Below, one piece after another: positions 27,646-37,554 of a stretch of 64,000 nt of DNA (its first letter is position 1; every line of letters begins with the position of its first letter). The notes below the pieces were generated by a model that had not been told where the DNA came from, made no database searches, and saw nothing but the letters and a program-made list of their open reading frames with translations. Where the stretch lies: positions 13,804 through 77,803 of the forward strand of contig CAYJNO010000007.1 of assembly GCA_964371715.1 (NCBI GenBank). The letters run 5' to 3'. The position numbers and the translations under genes are program-made. The stretch is from CAYJNO01 sp964371715. GTDB taxonomy: Bacteria; Bacillota_I; Bacilli_A; Erysipelotrichales; Erysipelotrichaceae.

Positions 27646-29052
27646 TTATAGGTTCCTTTGATACCACATATCACTGTTGAAACGATTTTTACTTAATAAA
27701 AATCTAATAATTTGATCTAAAAACACAGAAATCCAAGCGCCTGGTAATCCAAACCCAAAAGTATATGCTAATAAATACGTTAATCCAGGTCTAACAAATG
27801 TAACCGTAAAAAACATCATTTTAGCAACAAATCGTACATCTCCTCCACCTCTTAAACTTCCAACTGTAATTACTTGAACTATTTGAAAGATTAAAGTGAA
27901 TGAGAAAATTGTAATTGGAATTTGTGCTGATGAAATTACCGCTGGATCTTGAATAAATAAATACATAATTTCATTTCTAAACACAAATATTACTGTAGCC
28001 ATTATAATACCTATCATCAACCCTACTCTTTGTGCATATTTAGAATATATTATAGCAATATCACTTCTTTTAGCACCTAAATTTTGGCCAACAAGTGATG
28101 TTGTAGCTACTTGTAATCCATCACCGCATGCAAATGATATTTGCATAATACTCATAACAACTTGATGAGCACTAAATGCTATTGTACCAAGACCTGCTAC
28201 TGATTTTGAATATAATAAAAAGCCTACTCTAATAAATATTTGTTCAATAAAAGTTGATTTTGTAATTTGAAATAATTGACTAATCATTTCTTTATCATAT
28301 AATTTTATTTTTTTAAATTCTAAATATAAAAATCCATCTTTCTTTAAAACACTGTGCAATGCAATACATAAAGCAACAACATTTCCCATTGCCGTTGCAA
28401 TAGCAGCACCTTTTACACCAAGTGCTGGAAAGAAAAATAAACCATAAATTAAAATAGCATTGAATACAAAATTTACAATATTAGCACTTAAATTAGTTTT
28501 TAAAGAAATTTTTGTATTCCCACTTCCCCTTTGTGCTGCAGTAAGTGTTAAACTTATTGCATAAAAGAAAGTACCAATCATTACAATTCTAAAATATTCA
28601 ATTGCAAGATTAATGTAGTCACTACCAGCTCCTGCAAATAATAATATTTCTTTGGCAAATATATAGCCAATACTTGTTAAAACAAAAGATAAAAATACAC
28701 TTACAACAACACTTTGTCTTAATAGCCTATTAGCAGTTTCCTTATCATTTGCCCCTTTTCTTCGAGCAACTAATACAGTTAATCCAACATTTAAAGATAA
28801 AATTGTTGCCAACACTAAAAATTTAGGTTGCGATGTTATACCAATTGCACTTACAGCTTCTTTACCAAGTGTTCCTACCATCATCATATCAATTGCAACT
28901 ATTAAAGCAATAAAAATTGATTCCACAGCACTTGGCCATGCTACATCAAAAAAACTTTTCCTTATTTGTGCATCTGTAGGTAGAGGTCCTAAGATTTTAT
29001 CCTTACTTAGAATATTCTCTATTTTAAATGGATTAAATTTTATGGTTTTCAT
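27646..29052 (-). CDS. MATE family multidrug/Na+ efflux protein
   Basis: A 468-residue membrane protein with about 12 helices arranged as two MATE repeats. The first includes WPSAVESIFIALIVAIDMMM and IGITSQPKF; the second includes FIEQIFIRVGFLLYSKS and AHQVVMSI. MatE proteins exchange cationic drugs or metabolites for Na+ or H+. Substrate is unknown. It directly abuts pyrR and is the last gene of the tex-pyrR-MATE run. Confidence 0.93.
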   Translation of the reverse strand: MKTIKFNPFKIENILSKDKILGPLPTDAQIRKSFFDVAWPSAVESIFIALIVAIDMMMVGTLGKEAVSAIGITSQPKFLVLATILSLNVGLTVLVARRKGANDKETANRLLRQSVVVSVFLSFVLTSIGYIFAKEILLFAGAGSDYINLAIEYFRIVMIGTFFYAISLTLTAAQRGSGNTKISLKTNLSANIVNFVFNAILIYGLFFFPALGVKGAAIATAMGNVVALCIALHSVLKKDGFLYLEFKKIKLYDKEMISQLFQITKSTFIEQIFIRVGFLLYSKSVAGLGTIAFSAHQVVMSIMQISFACGDGLQVATTSLVGQNLGAKRSDIAIIYSKYAQRVGLMIGIIMATVIFVFRNEIMYLFIQDPAVISSAQIPITIFSFTLIFQIVQVITVGSLRGGGDVRFVAKMMFFTVTFVRPGLTYLLAYTFGFGLPGAWISVFLDQIIRFLLSKNRFNSDMWYQRNL

Positions 29053-29562
29053 TTAGATTATATAAACCCCATCTTTTTCATCTATCTCAGCTAATTCAAC
29101 TTTTACATTTTCATTTTGATTAGTTGGAATATTTTTTCCTACATAATCTGCTCTAATTGGTAATTCACGATGCCCTCTATCTACTAGAACTGCAAGTTGA
29201 ATTGATTTTGCTCTCCCAAAATGCATTACTCCATCCATTGCCGCTCTAACAGTACGCCCTTTAAATAAAACATCATCAACTAAAACTACTTTTTTATTTG
29301 CTACTAGTACATCTAATTCAGGCAAAAGAATATCTGTAGTATCAATATCATCACGCCAATATTTGATATCAAAAGATGCACACGGTGCATCAATACCTTC
29401 AAATTCCTTAATCATTTTAGTAATTCTTTGTGCAATATATTCACCTCTTGATTTAATTCCTAAAATAACTAGATCTTCAGCGCCTTTGTTTCTTTCTAAT
29501 ATTTCATGAGATATTCTTTTTATTGATCTTTGAATCATTGATTCATCCATTATTTCTTTCAT
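29053..29562 (-). CDS. pyrR: PyrR bifunctional pyrimidine regulator/uracil phosphoribosyltransferase
   Basis: A 169-residue phosphoribosyltransferase-fold protein. The PRPP-binding loop VVLVDDVLFKGRTVRAA lies near 92-108, with GIKSRGEYIAQRI earlier and VDRGHRELPIRADYVGKN near 127-144, a block characteristic of PyrR. It may bind pyr mRNA leaders and convert uracil to UMP. No pyr biosynthetic gene or PyrR-binding leader is seen here; it sits between tex and a MATE gene. ATG at 29550 is an alternative start. Confidence 0.93.
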   Translation of the reverse strand: MKEIMDESMIQRSIKRISHEILERNKGAEDLVILGIKSRGEYIAQRITKMIKEFEGIDAPCASFDIKYWRDDIDTTDILLPELDVLVANKKVVLVDDVLFKGRTVRAAMDGVMHFGRAKSIQLAVLVDRGHRELPIRADYVGKNIPTNQNENVKVELAEIDEKDGVYII

Positions 29563-29569
29563 ATATTCC

Positions 29570-31708
29570 CTACCATTCTATTAAACTTAATTGAACTTTT
29601 TTACGTTCAACATCAATATCATAAATAAATACTTCAACTATATCACCAATGCTTAACACATCAGATGGGTGCTTAACTCTTGTTTTAGCTAACTTTGAGA
29701 TATGTATTAAACCATCATTCTTTAATCCAATATCTACAAACACACCAAAATCAACTACATTTCTTACAACACCTTCCAATTTATCTCTTACCTTTAAATC
29801 TTCTAATGATAAAACATCACTTTTTAATAAAGGTCCATCATATTTATCACGATAATCTCTCAATGGTGTTTTTAGTGCATCAATAATATCAGTTAAAGTG
29901 AATTCATCACATTTTAAATTATTGCTTAATTCATTTATATTAACTTCATTTAAAGCTTTCACTAATTCTTCACTACCAATTTCTAAATCATTAAAGTGTT
30001 TTAATATAGTTTTCGCAACAGCATAACTTTCTGGATGAATTGATGTTTGATCAAGTGGTTCTATACCATCAACAACTCTTAAGAAACCAGCAGCCTGCTC
30101 TATTGCCTTATCTCCAATACCTTTGACTTTTTTTAAGTCACTTCTTTGATTAAACCTACCATTTAAATCACGATGAGCCACAATTTTTGTTGCAGTAGTT
30201 TTTGTTAACCCAGAAATATGTTTTAACAAAATAGCACTTGCAGTATTTAAGTCTGCTCCTACTCTATTTACACTTTTTAAAATTGCAAAATCAAGTTTAG
30301 ATTCCAATTCTTTTTTTGGTAAATCATGTTGATATTGTCCAACACCAATGCTTTTTGGATCAATTTTAATTAATTCTGACATTGGATCTTGTATTCTTCT
30401 TGCAATAGAAATTGCGCTTCTTTCTTCTACCTTAAGATCTGGAAATTCGCTTCTTGCAAGTTCACTTGCACTATATACACTAGCACCAGCTTCTGAAACG
30501 ATAGTATATGATACATTAAGTTTATATTCTTTAATTAAATCAGCCACAAATGTTTCACTCTCTCTTGATGCTGTACCATTACCAATTGCAATGATATCAA
30601 TATTATATTCTTTAATTAACTCCATCAATATTTTTTTGCTTTCAGCAATTTTTTCAACTGGTTTATGAGGATATATTGTTTTAATTTTTAATAAAGCACC
30701 AGTTTTATTTATTATAGCAAGCTTACAACCTGTTCTAAAAGCTGGGTCAAATCCTAGTATTGTTTTATCTTTAAGAGGAGGTTGCATAATTAATTTTTCA
30801 ACATTCATACTAAATATTTCAATTGACTTACTTGCAGCATCATCTTTTAATTCGCTTCTAATTTCTCTTTCAACAGATGGTAACAATAACCTTTTCATTC
30901 CATCTAAAACAGCTTCCTCAATTATCGGTCTTAAAGGTGTTTGATGGTGTTTGATTAAATCACCAATTGCTTTATTTTGATATCTTTCAGCTTCATAACT
31001 CAAGTTTACAGTTAATATTTTTAAAGATTCTCCTCTTTCAATAGCCATAATGCGATGAGCTTGCATTGTTTGTAATCTTTCTTCATATTCGTAATACATT
31101 TTAAAGATAAAGTTTTCATCTTCAGCATTCTTTTTAATTTTTGTACTAATCTTTCCAAACTTTAAAATATTATCTTTGATATGCCATTTTAATTTTGCAT
31201 TATCTGCAATTGTTTCAGCAATAATATCTTTAGCTCCTTCGATTGCATCTTCAATAGTTTCAACTTCATCATTTAAATATTTTTGTGCTTCTTCATTTAA
31301 ATTATCTGTTTTTGGAAAAGATAGAATATATTTGCTTAATGGTTCTAAGCCTTTTCTTTTAGCTTCACTAGCTCTTGTTTTTCTTTTTTGTTGATATGGA
31401 CGATATATGTCTTCAACTTCACTAAGTTTTGAACATTTATCAACCGATAATGCTATTTCATCAGTTAATTTACCTGTTTCTGAAATTAATCTTTTTACAT
31501 CTTCTTTTCTTTTATTTAAATTAACTAAATAATCATATTCATTACTTATATATTGAATTTGTTCTTCATCTAAGTTCTCTGTTATTTCTTTACGATATCT
31601 TGCGATAAATGGTACAGTATTACCTTCTTCAATTAGCTTTAAAGTATTTTTCACTTGTTTGCTTGTTATATTTATTTTAGTTGCGATTTGATTTATTAAA
31701 ATTTCCAT
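29570..31708 (-). CDS. tex: Tex family RNA-binding transcription accessory protein
   Basis: A 712-residue protein with all Tex parts in order: N-terminal helical region (EEGNTVPFIARYRKEITENL), a YqgF-like nuclease-fold domain (ILGFDPAFRTGCKLAI near 320), helix-hairpin-helix (LKKVKGIGDKAIEQAAGFLR near 535-555) and a C-terminal S1 domain (LEGVVRNVVDFGVFVDIGLK). The ATG at 31708 has GGGAG nine bases upstream; an in-frame ATG 15 bases earlier lies before that site. Tex influences transcription and RNA turnover; its exact role is not settled. Confidence 0.96.
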   Translation of the reverse strand: MEILINQIATKINITSKQVKNTLKLIEEGNTVPFIARYRKEITENLDEEQIQYISNEYDYLVNLNKRKEDVKRLISETGKLTDEIALSVDKCSKLSEVEDIYRPYQQKRKTRASEAKRKGLEPLSKYILSFPKTDNLNEEAQKYLNDEVETIEDAIEGAKDIIAETIADNAKLKWHIKDNILKFGKISTKIKKNAEDENFIFKMYYEYEERLQTMQAHRIMAIERGESLKILTVNLSYEAERYQNKAIGDLIKHHQTPLRPIIEEAVLDGMKRLLLPSVEREIRSELKDDAASKSIEIFSMNVEKLIMQPPLKDKTILGFDPAFRTGCKLAIINKTGALLKIKTIYPHKPVEKIAESKKILMELIKEYNIDIIAIGNGTASRESETFVADLIKEYKLNVSYTIVSEAGASVYSASELARSEFPDLKVEERSAISIARRIQDPMSELIKIDPKSIGVGQYQHDLPKKELESKLDFAILKSVNRVGADLNTASAILLKHISGLTKTTATKIVAHRDLNGRFNQRSDLKKVKGIGDKAIEQAAGFLRVVDGIEPLDQTSIHPESYAVAKTILKHFNDLEIGSEELVKALNEVNINELSNNLKCDEFTLTDIIDALKTPLRDYRDKYDGPLLKSDVLSLEDLKVRDKLEGVVRNVVDFGVFVDIGLKNDGLIHISKLAKTRVKHPSDVLSIGDIVEVFIYDIDVERKKVQLSLIEW

Positions 31709-31759
31709 AATAGTTTCTCCCATATCTTTATACTATAATAGCACATTCAACAATGTTAT

Positions 31760-31788
31760 TCATTTTTTTATGATTAAATGATATACTA
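31760..31788 (+). promoter_or_regulatory. Possible promoter of the PASTA gene
   Basis: TTCATT, then 17 bp, then TATACT in the short region divergent from tex. The -10 is good, the -35 weak. TCGGAGG follows as the ribosome binding site. Confidence 0.45.
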
Positions 31789-31808
31789 TTACAGTCGGAG
31801 GAATTAAA

Positions 31809-34340
31809 ATGTTAGACAAAAAATATGAATTAGAAGATGATTTTGATGAATCTATAGAATTTAAATCACCCTTCAAACATGAAGGTGTAAATCACAATGA
31901 TTTAAATCCAGTTAAAGTTGAAGAAGAACTTAACACAAATAAAGTAAAAACTAATGTAAAATATAAATTTAATAAAGATGATGGTATTGTTACTTTAAAG
32001 AAAAATCAATCTCAAGAAGAAAAAAATATAGAAGATTACTTTAAAAGTAAAGAAGAAAAAAAACTTGATGAAACTATAGCTATTGAAAAAATTGAACCTA
32101 TTAGTGCACCTATCATTAATAATAATTTGGATGAAACAAAAGTTGTAGAAAATCTAAACAAACAAATTGTAAGTGCTGCAGAAATAAATGATATTAAAAC
32201 TGAAGATACAAAAGAAATTAATGTTAATGATACTATTGTTACTACAAAACCTATATTTGAAGATAAAATAAATGAAAAACCAATTAATGAAACAGTTGCG
32301 ATAGATAAAGATGATATTAAATCTATCAACAAAGGTGTAAATCAAACAAAAGGTAGCGACAATAATAAAGGTAAAAAGAAGAAAAATATCATTATCCCTA
32401 TTCTTATCGCAATTTTATTATTTGTTGCAATTGGACTTGGTTTATATACCTTCCTTAAGCCAAATGATACACCATTAATTGATTTTGTTGGCATGAGTGA
32501 AGAAGAAGTGAATCAATGGATTGAAGATAATGAATTAGATCCTTCATTATTTATCTTTGTATATGAAAATAGTGAAGATATCGATGAAAATATTGTTATT
32601 GAGCAAGATATGGAAGTTGATACAGTGCTTGATGAAGAACCTGTGAAAATAACTGTATCTAGTGGGCCTGATTACACAATAGAAGTTGAATTAATTGATT
32701 TCACAGATTTAAAAGAAGAAGATATCATTAAATTCTTTACGGAAAATAAATTTAACAATGTAAAATATGAATATGAACAAAGTAATGAATTTGAAGAAGG
32801 AAAATTTATCAAAATAAATATTGATACACCTACTGCAACAAGAGATGCATTAATTGTAGTAACAATTTCGGCTGGAGAAAAAGAAGTAGCTATGCCTGAT
32901 TTTTCAAACAGCTCAGTTTCAAATGTAGATGCATGGGCAGAAGAAAATGCCATAAATGTAAAGTATACTCAAAGAAACTCAAATACAATTGCGAAAAACT
33001 ATGTAATATCATTCTCTCCTTCGAAAGATACTATTATTAAAGCTGGTGATACAATTGAAGTCGTAATCTCACTTGGAAAATCAATTACTATGATTGATTT
33101 AAACGGTAAAACAAAAACTGAAGTCGATACTTATATCAATGATAATAACTTAAAAGTTAACTATACTAGCGAGTATAGTTCAAGTACTTTAAACACAGTA
33201 ATTAGTACAAATCCAACAAAAGGAACAACTTTAGCTGAAGGCCAAACAATTAATGTAGTACTATCTGTTGGACTTGTACCAATAAATAACTATGTTGGTC
33301 AAAGTTATTCTGCATTAGAAAGTTATATAGCATCTGTTAATCAAAACTATAATAAATCTGCAAATATAACATTAAATAAAGTTGAACAAGAATCTTCAAC
33401 CGTTGAAGCTGGTAAAGTAATATCAATGAGCTTTGATTCTGTTAAATATGATGATGCTAGCGATGCAAAAGCTAATGCTAAACCTGATAATGCAATAACA
33501 GTAGTTGTCGCTAAGGCACCAAAAGTAAATGTTACAGCACAAACATCAACAGAAGCTGAATTTATAGCATATTTAACCGGTCTAAACCTAAAAGCAGGAA
33601 CAAGAACTGAAAGCTATTCTGACACTGTACCAAATGGAAACATCATCACAAATCAAACAGGTTCTTACGAACAAGAAACTAGTATTAATTATACTGTATC
33701 AATTGGAGCATATAATCCTGCAGCTACAGATTTTAATAACCAAACACCAAATACAATTAATAGTACTTTAAGTGCAGCAAATGAAAAAGGTGCAGGAAAT
33801 TGGTCATTTACAAATTTAGGAGAAAAATATAGCAGTGCACCAACTGGTCAAACTCTAGATTGCACAATTGCAAATAAAGTAGTAAGTTGTTATATATCAA
33901 AAGGTGTTGAACCTGTGCCAACAACGGTAGGAAGCTATGTTGGTCAACACGAATCTACAATAAAAGCTATATTAGCTACTGGTAGTTTAAATGCAGGAAG
34001 ATCAGAAGCTTATAGTGATACAATCCCTGGAGGTAGTATAATTTCAAATGATACAGGAGATTTCTACAGCGGTGATACTGTAAATTATGTTGTATCTATA
34101 GGTCCTGAACCTACTGCAAATATTACAAATGCCCTAGATGCACAAGTGGTAAAAAATGATCCAAATGCAACAAAAAGTAATATAGAATCGCATTTAAAAG
34201 GCTTAGGATTTACTCAAGTTACTGTTGAAATAATTAGTGATCCAATTAACTCTGGTGAAATAATAAATCCAAGTTCTCATTATGGAGAGAAAAAGTTAAC
34301 TACACCAATACATATACAAGTATCTAGTGGACCTGCATAA
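31809..34340 (+). CDS. Membrane-anchored multi-PASTA protein without a kinase domain
   Basis: An 843-residue bitopic protein. Residues 1-193 are acidic, Lys/Glu/Asn-rich and cytosolic, ending in a basic patch. One transmembrane helix spans about 194-216. The outer part holds about nine tandem PASTA-like units of 60-80 residues, several ending in the usual V-x-V-SxG pattern (KITVSSGPD, IVVTISAGEK, IEVVISLGKS, INVVLSVGLV, IHIQVSSGPA). PASTA domains bind muropeptides and occur in PrkC/IreK kinases and penicillin-binding proteins. Here there is no kinase or transpeptidase part. The tail has repeated ETIAIEK/ETVAIDK-like Thr sites that could be kinase substrates (inference). Confidence 0.88.
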   Translation: MLDKKYELEDDFDESIEFKSPFKHEGVNHNDLNPVKVEEELNTNKVKTNVKYKFNKDDGIVTLKKNQSQEEKNIEDYFKSKEEKKLDETIAIEKIEPISAPIINNNLDETKVVENLNKQIVSAAEINDIKTEDTKEINVNDTIVTTKPIFEDKINEKPINETVAIDKDDIKSINKGVNQTKGSDNNKGKKKKNIIIPILIAILLFVAIGLGLYTFLKPNDTPLIDFVGMSEEEVNQWIEDNELDPSLFIFVYENSEDIDENIVIEQDMEVDTVLDEEPVKITVSSGPDYTIEVELIDFTDLKEEDIIKFFTENKFNNVKYEYEQSNEFEEGKFIKINIDTPTATRDALIVVTISAGEKEVAMPDFSNSSVSNVDAWAEENAINVKYTQRNSNTIAKNYVISFSPSKDTIIKAGDTIEVVISLGKSITMIDLNGKTKTEVDTYINDNNLKVNYTSEYSSSTLNTVISTNPTKGTTLAEGQTINVVLSVGLVPINNYVGQSYSALESYIASVNQNYNKSANITLNKVEQESSTVEAGKVISMSFDSVKYDDASDAKANAKPDNAITVVVAKAPKVNVTAQTSTEAEFIAYLTGLNLKAGTRTESYSDTVPNGNIITNQTGSYEQETSINYTVSIGAYNPAATDFNNQTPNTINSTLSAANEKGAGNWSFTNLGEKYSSAPTGQTLDCTIANKVVSCYISKGVEPVPTTVGSYVGQHESTIKAILATGSLNAGRSEAYSDTIPGGSIISNDTGDFYSGDTVNYVVSIGPEPTANITNALDAQVVKNDPNATKSNIESHLKGLGFTQVTVEIISDPINSGEIINPSSHYGEKKLTTPIHIQVSSGPA

Positions 34341-34356
34341 ATAATAATAAAATTAC

Positions 34357-34400
34357 AAAAAAGGTATTATTTCAAATTTATTAGAAATAATACCTTTTAT
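34357..34400 (+). terminator. Terminator of the PASTA gene
   Basis: A 15-bp perfect stem, AAAAGGTATTATTTC / GAAATAATACCTTTT, with a 10-base A/T-rich loop, starting about 18 bases after the stop codon. Confidence 0.85.
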
Positions 34401-34437
34401 TTGTGTATATAATTGTACATTAATCATACATAATAAA

Positions 34438-34485
34438 AACCCCACTTAGCTCTCATAAATGCAAGTTTACTCGTTCTAGTGGGAT
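34438..34485 (-). terminator. Long-loop terminator after the glucosaminidase gene
   Basis: On the minus strand CCCACTAG pairs imperfectly with CTAAGTGGGG and is followed by TTTTTATT. The loop of about 25 bases contains a second small complementary pair (GTAAA / TTTAT). It closes the RHH operon. Confidence 0.6.
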
Positions 34486-34505
34486 TAATATTAATTTATG
34501 TTTTA

Positions 34506-37500
34506 CTATTCAAAATAGCCATTTACAATAAAGTTAACCAAGTTTCTGTTATTTTTATTTACATTCATTATGAATGATTTGGATTCATCCTCATAGTTTG
34601 CTAAGAAATTAAAACTATTATAATCAAGTATAGCAACCCTATCCTCATTTTGAATAACTAGTTCTACATTATAATTGCCATCTGGAATTGTTTTTAAGTC
34701 AACTAGCAATTCAAACCATGAATAATCATAATTTGTTCCATCATCAATAGATTCTGTATTATTCCAACTAAATCCTTTTTCGATTGTAGTTAGAGCAGAT
34801 GATTTAAATTCAAATTGTTCACCAGTTTCTTCATTTGATAACAGTAAACTATATGTTGTATTTGCATCAATTGAGAAATCATTCTTCCACAAGAATGAGC
34901 TTCCTGATATCATTAGCATTGAATTAGTTTCTTCATCTAATTCGACAGATGCCACATAGAAGTATGGGTCTCTAATTGATGCCAAGTTATCAGTTTGTGT
35001 GTATGGATTTTTAGATAATGAAATTTCTAAATCTAATCGATTTGAGTAACTATATTGTTTCTTAATTGTATAATAATTAGTGTCAACGTTTACATCAAAC
35101 ATATCAATAAAGCTTTCATTGACATATATTCTTTGTGTTTTAGTAATATCATTGACTGTTACTTCTAATTCAAATACATAGTTACCTATAGAAAACTCTT
35201 TTAAATCAATAGTTCCTTGATACCAACCATAACTATAGTTCATTTTTTCACCAAATGCATTTGATAAGTCATAATCTCCTGTATTACTTATCAACTCTAT
35301 TGACTTATATAATGTATTTGTATCAATATCAAATATATTTAGTTTATGAGTTGTATTATCTTCTTTATTATTTATTCCTTCAATAATTGAAAAACCATAA
35401 ATATTTAGCAGTCCATTTTCATCAATGCTTGCAGTTTTCAAATATGATTTTTGATCATTATTAGAATCTTCAATTACTCTTTCTTTTACAATCAATTTTA
35501 GTTCATTATCAATACTAATTAATTGATAGTCAATTCCATAATGACTATATAAATAATTAAAGTCTGAACTAATTGGTAATATTGTTTCATAGAATGCATT
35601 AGATGTTTTAATATCAATATCATATACACCAATTCCATAATCTAATAAATTAATTCCATATGCTGTATATCCAGCATATTCGTAATTAGATGGTCCTACT
35701 CTTAGGTCTAATGCAGGATATTCTTTAGTTGTTGTTTCGTTAGAAATAATAATTGAATGAGTAATACTATCATCAGTTGAAACATAAACACCTGGTTGAT
35801 ATGCAATACCATCAATTGAAACATTGTTACTATAAGTTGTAATATTAGTTACACTATTTACAAAGTCTCCTGCTGGTGTTTTTCCATCTTCAACCGGTGG
35901 TTTAACAATATCATTGCCAGAAACTAATCTAATTTGACTTGAAGCAATATATCCAACACTTGTTACAAAATCATAATTAACATATGGTTGTTCATTTCCA
36001 TTTACCCTATGTGAATAAACAGCACCATTAACTACTGCATTTTGACTTTGTATCTTAGCATAAGTAGCACTTTGTTCCAAAATTACTGTAGTATAATTTT
36101 TTTGATATGTTGCACCATATGCTGTATTGTATAAAACACTTCCAGTTAATGTATTTGTTGTATAAACGTTGTTTTTTTCCTCAACGATACCAATTGAATA
36201 TTTATTATAATCAGTTAAATTCCCATTATAATTGTTAGATAACTTATCGATTTCATATGCAATTGCTGAAACTTTTAAACCCCAATATGGATCACTAGCA
36301 TATTTTACATTAAATCCTGATCCTTTATTACCAAAATGCATCCCAAAGAATCTTCCATCATTAATATCCATGAATCCTCTAAGATTATAACCCATTTGTT
36401 CTTTAATACCATGTTCAATTGAAGAAAATGTAGAAGCTGAATCAGGGTTTGAATCTACTGCATTCCAACCAAATAAATTATTATTTTCAACTGCATATTG
36501 ACTTCTTCCATGCCCTGATTCTAATACTGCTAATGAGAAAGTAAGTAAAGCATTTACTCCATATTCATTTTGATATTTTATAAAATAATCTCCTGAATTT
36601 ACAAGTTGTGATTCATTTCTTGTCAGACTTATAATATCACCATGCGTTGGAATACTAGTATAACCTTGATTTACGATATATTGATTTAGTACACTTGCAC
36701 TAATATCTGTTGTTGTTCTTGTAGGTAAGTATGTATAGTAATTAAAGTATTCACCTGCAAAAGATGTATATTCTCTATCTAAATAAAAATTTTGATTATC
36801 ATGACTATAATATGCTTTCCCTACTTGCATAAATTCAGGTGCAGGTCCAATTACAAATTTTGATTCTATTGAGTATTCACCATTAAGAGCCCATCCTGAA
36901 TAGGTATAATAGACTAAATCTAAATAGTTACCATTTTGTTCAACCGCATAATAATTTTGTCTATTTTTCACCAAAAATGGCGCTTCATCATCATATGTAC
37001 TGTTACCACCTAAATAGATACTTAATCCATCTTCTAGAAATTTCATTGGTACAAGATCGATGTTCTTTAACTCAACAAAGCCATCAAAACCATTTAATTC
37101 GATATCAACACTACCTGTACCGTCTCCATCATACGATGTTGTTGTAGGCAATGCTAATTCACGATGTTTAATTACATAAGTAAATTTACGATACTCATGA
37201 TATTCAACATCTTGGTCTATATTTAAAGTTATTGAATCACTTCTTTGAGGATATGAATATGCAACACCACTATTTATCGCAATAATATCTGTAGGTGATA
37301 AGCTTGCATGATGTCTAATTACAGCATCATCACCACTTGTCTTTAAAACATTATTAGCTTCATTAAATGTACTATAACACCCTATTTTATTAAAGCTGCC
37401 TTGATCATTTACTACTGATACTTCATAGTTACTTCCACAATGTAAAGGATAAGTACTATTAGCACTTATCTCTTCATTATTTAAATTAAACATTAATGTT

Positions 37501-37544
37501 AAAGTAAATAACATGCATAAAATGTATTTTATAATTTTGCTCAT
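34506..37544 (-). CDS. Large secreted N-acetylglucosaminidase with beta-domain tail
   Basis: A 1012-residue exported wall hydrolase. A signal peptide (KYILCMLFTLTLMF core, about 1-30) is followed by a novel-looking region, then a GH73-type glucosaminidase domain around 300-460 with LESGHGRSQYAVENNNLFGW near 341-360 (probable catalytic Glu in LESGHG), YWGLKVSAIAYEI, an SH3-like stretch, and repeated beta-sandwich units, e.g. YSYGWYQGTIDLKEFSIGNY and YDYSWFELLVDLKTIPDGNY. It resembles LytB/LytD-type enzymes that separate daughter cells. Start at 37544 follows GGGA; earlier in-frame ATG at 37565 lies inside the upstream gene. No LPxTG anchor. Confidence 0.87.
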   Translation of the reverse strand: MSKIIKYILCMLFTLTLMFNLNNEEISANSTYPLHCGSNYEVSVVNDQGSFNKIGCYSTFNEANNVLKTSGDDAVIRHHASLSPTDIIAINSGVAYSYPQRSDSITLNIDQDVEYHEYRKFTYVIKHRELALPTTTSYDGDGTGSVDIELNGFDGFVELKNIDLVPMKFLEDGLSIYLGGNSTYDDEAPFLVKNRQNYYAVEQNGNYLDLVYYTYSGWALNGEYSIESKFVIGPAPEFMQVGKAYYSHDNQNFYLDREYTSFAGEYFNYYTYLPTRTTTDISASVLNQYIVNQGYTSIPTHGDIISLTRNESQLVNSGDYFIKYQNEYGVNALLTFSLAVLESGHGRSQYAVENNNLFGWNAVDSNPDSASTFSSIEHGIKEQMGYNLRGFMDINDGRFFGMHFGNKGSGFNVKYASDPYWGLKVSAIAYEIDKLSNNYNGNLTDYNKYSIGIVEEKNNVYTTNTLTGSVLYNTAYGATYQKNYTTVILEQSATYAKIQSQNAVVNGAVYSHRVNGNEQPYVNYDFVTSVGYIASSQIRLVSGNDIVKPPVEDGKTPAGDFVNSVTNITTYSNNVSIDGIAYQPGVYVSTDDSITHSIIISNETTTKEYPALDLRVGPSNYEYAGYTAYGINLLDYGIGVYDIDIKTSNAFYETILPISSDFNYLYSHYGIDYQLISIDNELKLIVKERVIEDSNNDQKSYLKTASIDENGLLNIYGFSIIEGINNKEDNTTHKLNIFDIDTNTLYKSIELISNTGDYDLSNAFGEKMNYSYGWYQGTIDLKEFSIGNYVFELEVTVNDITKTQRIYVNESFIDMFDVNVDTNYYTIKKQYSYSNRLDLEISLSKNPYTQTDNLASIRDPYFYVASVELDEETNSMLMISGSSFLWKNDFSIDANTTYSLLLSNEETGEQFEFKSSALTTIEKGFSWNNTESIDDGTNYDYSWFELLVDLKTIPDGNYNVELVIQNEDRVAILDYNSFNFLANYEDESKSFIMNVNKNNRNLVNFIVNGYFE

Positions 37545-37554
37545 ATCTTTTTCC

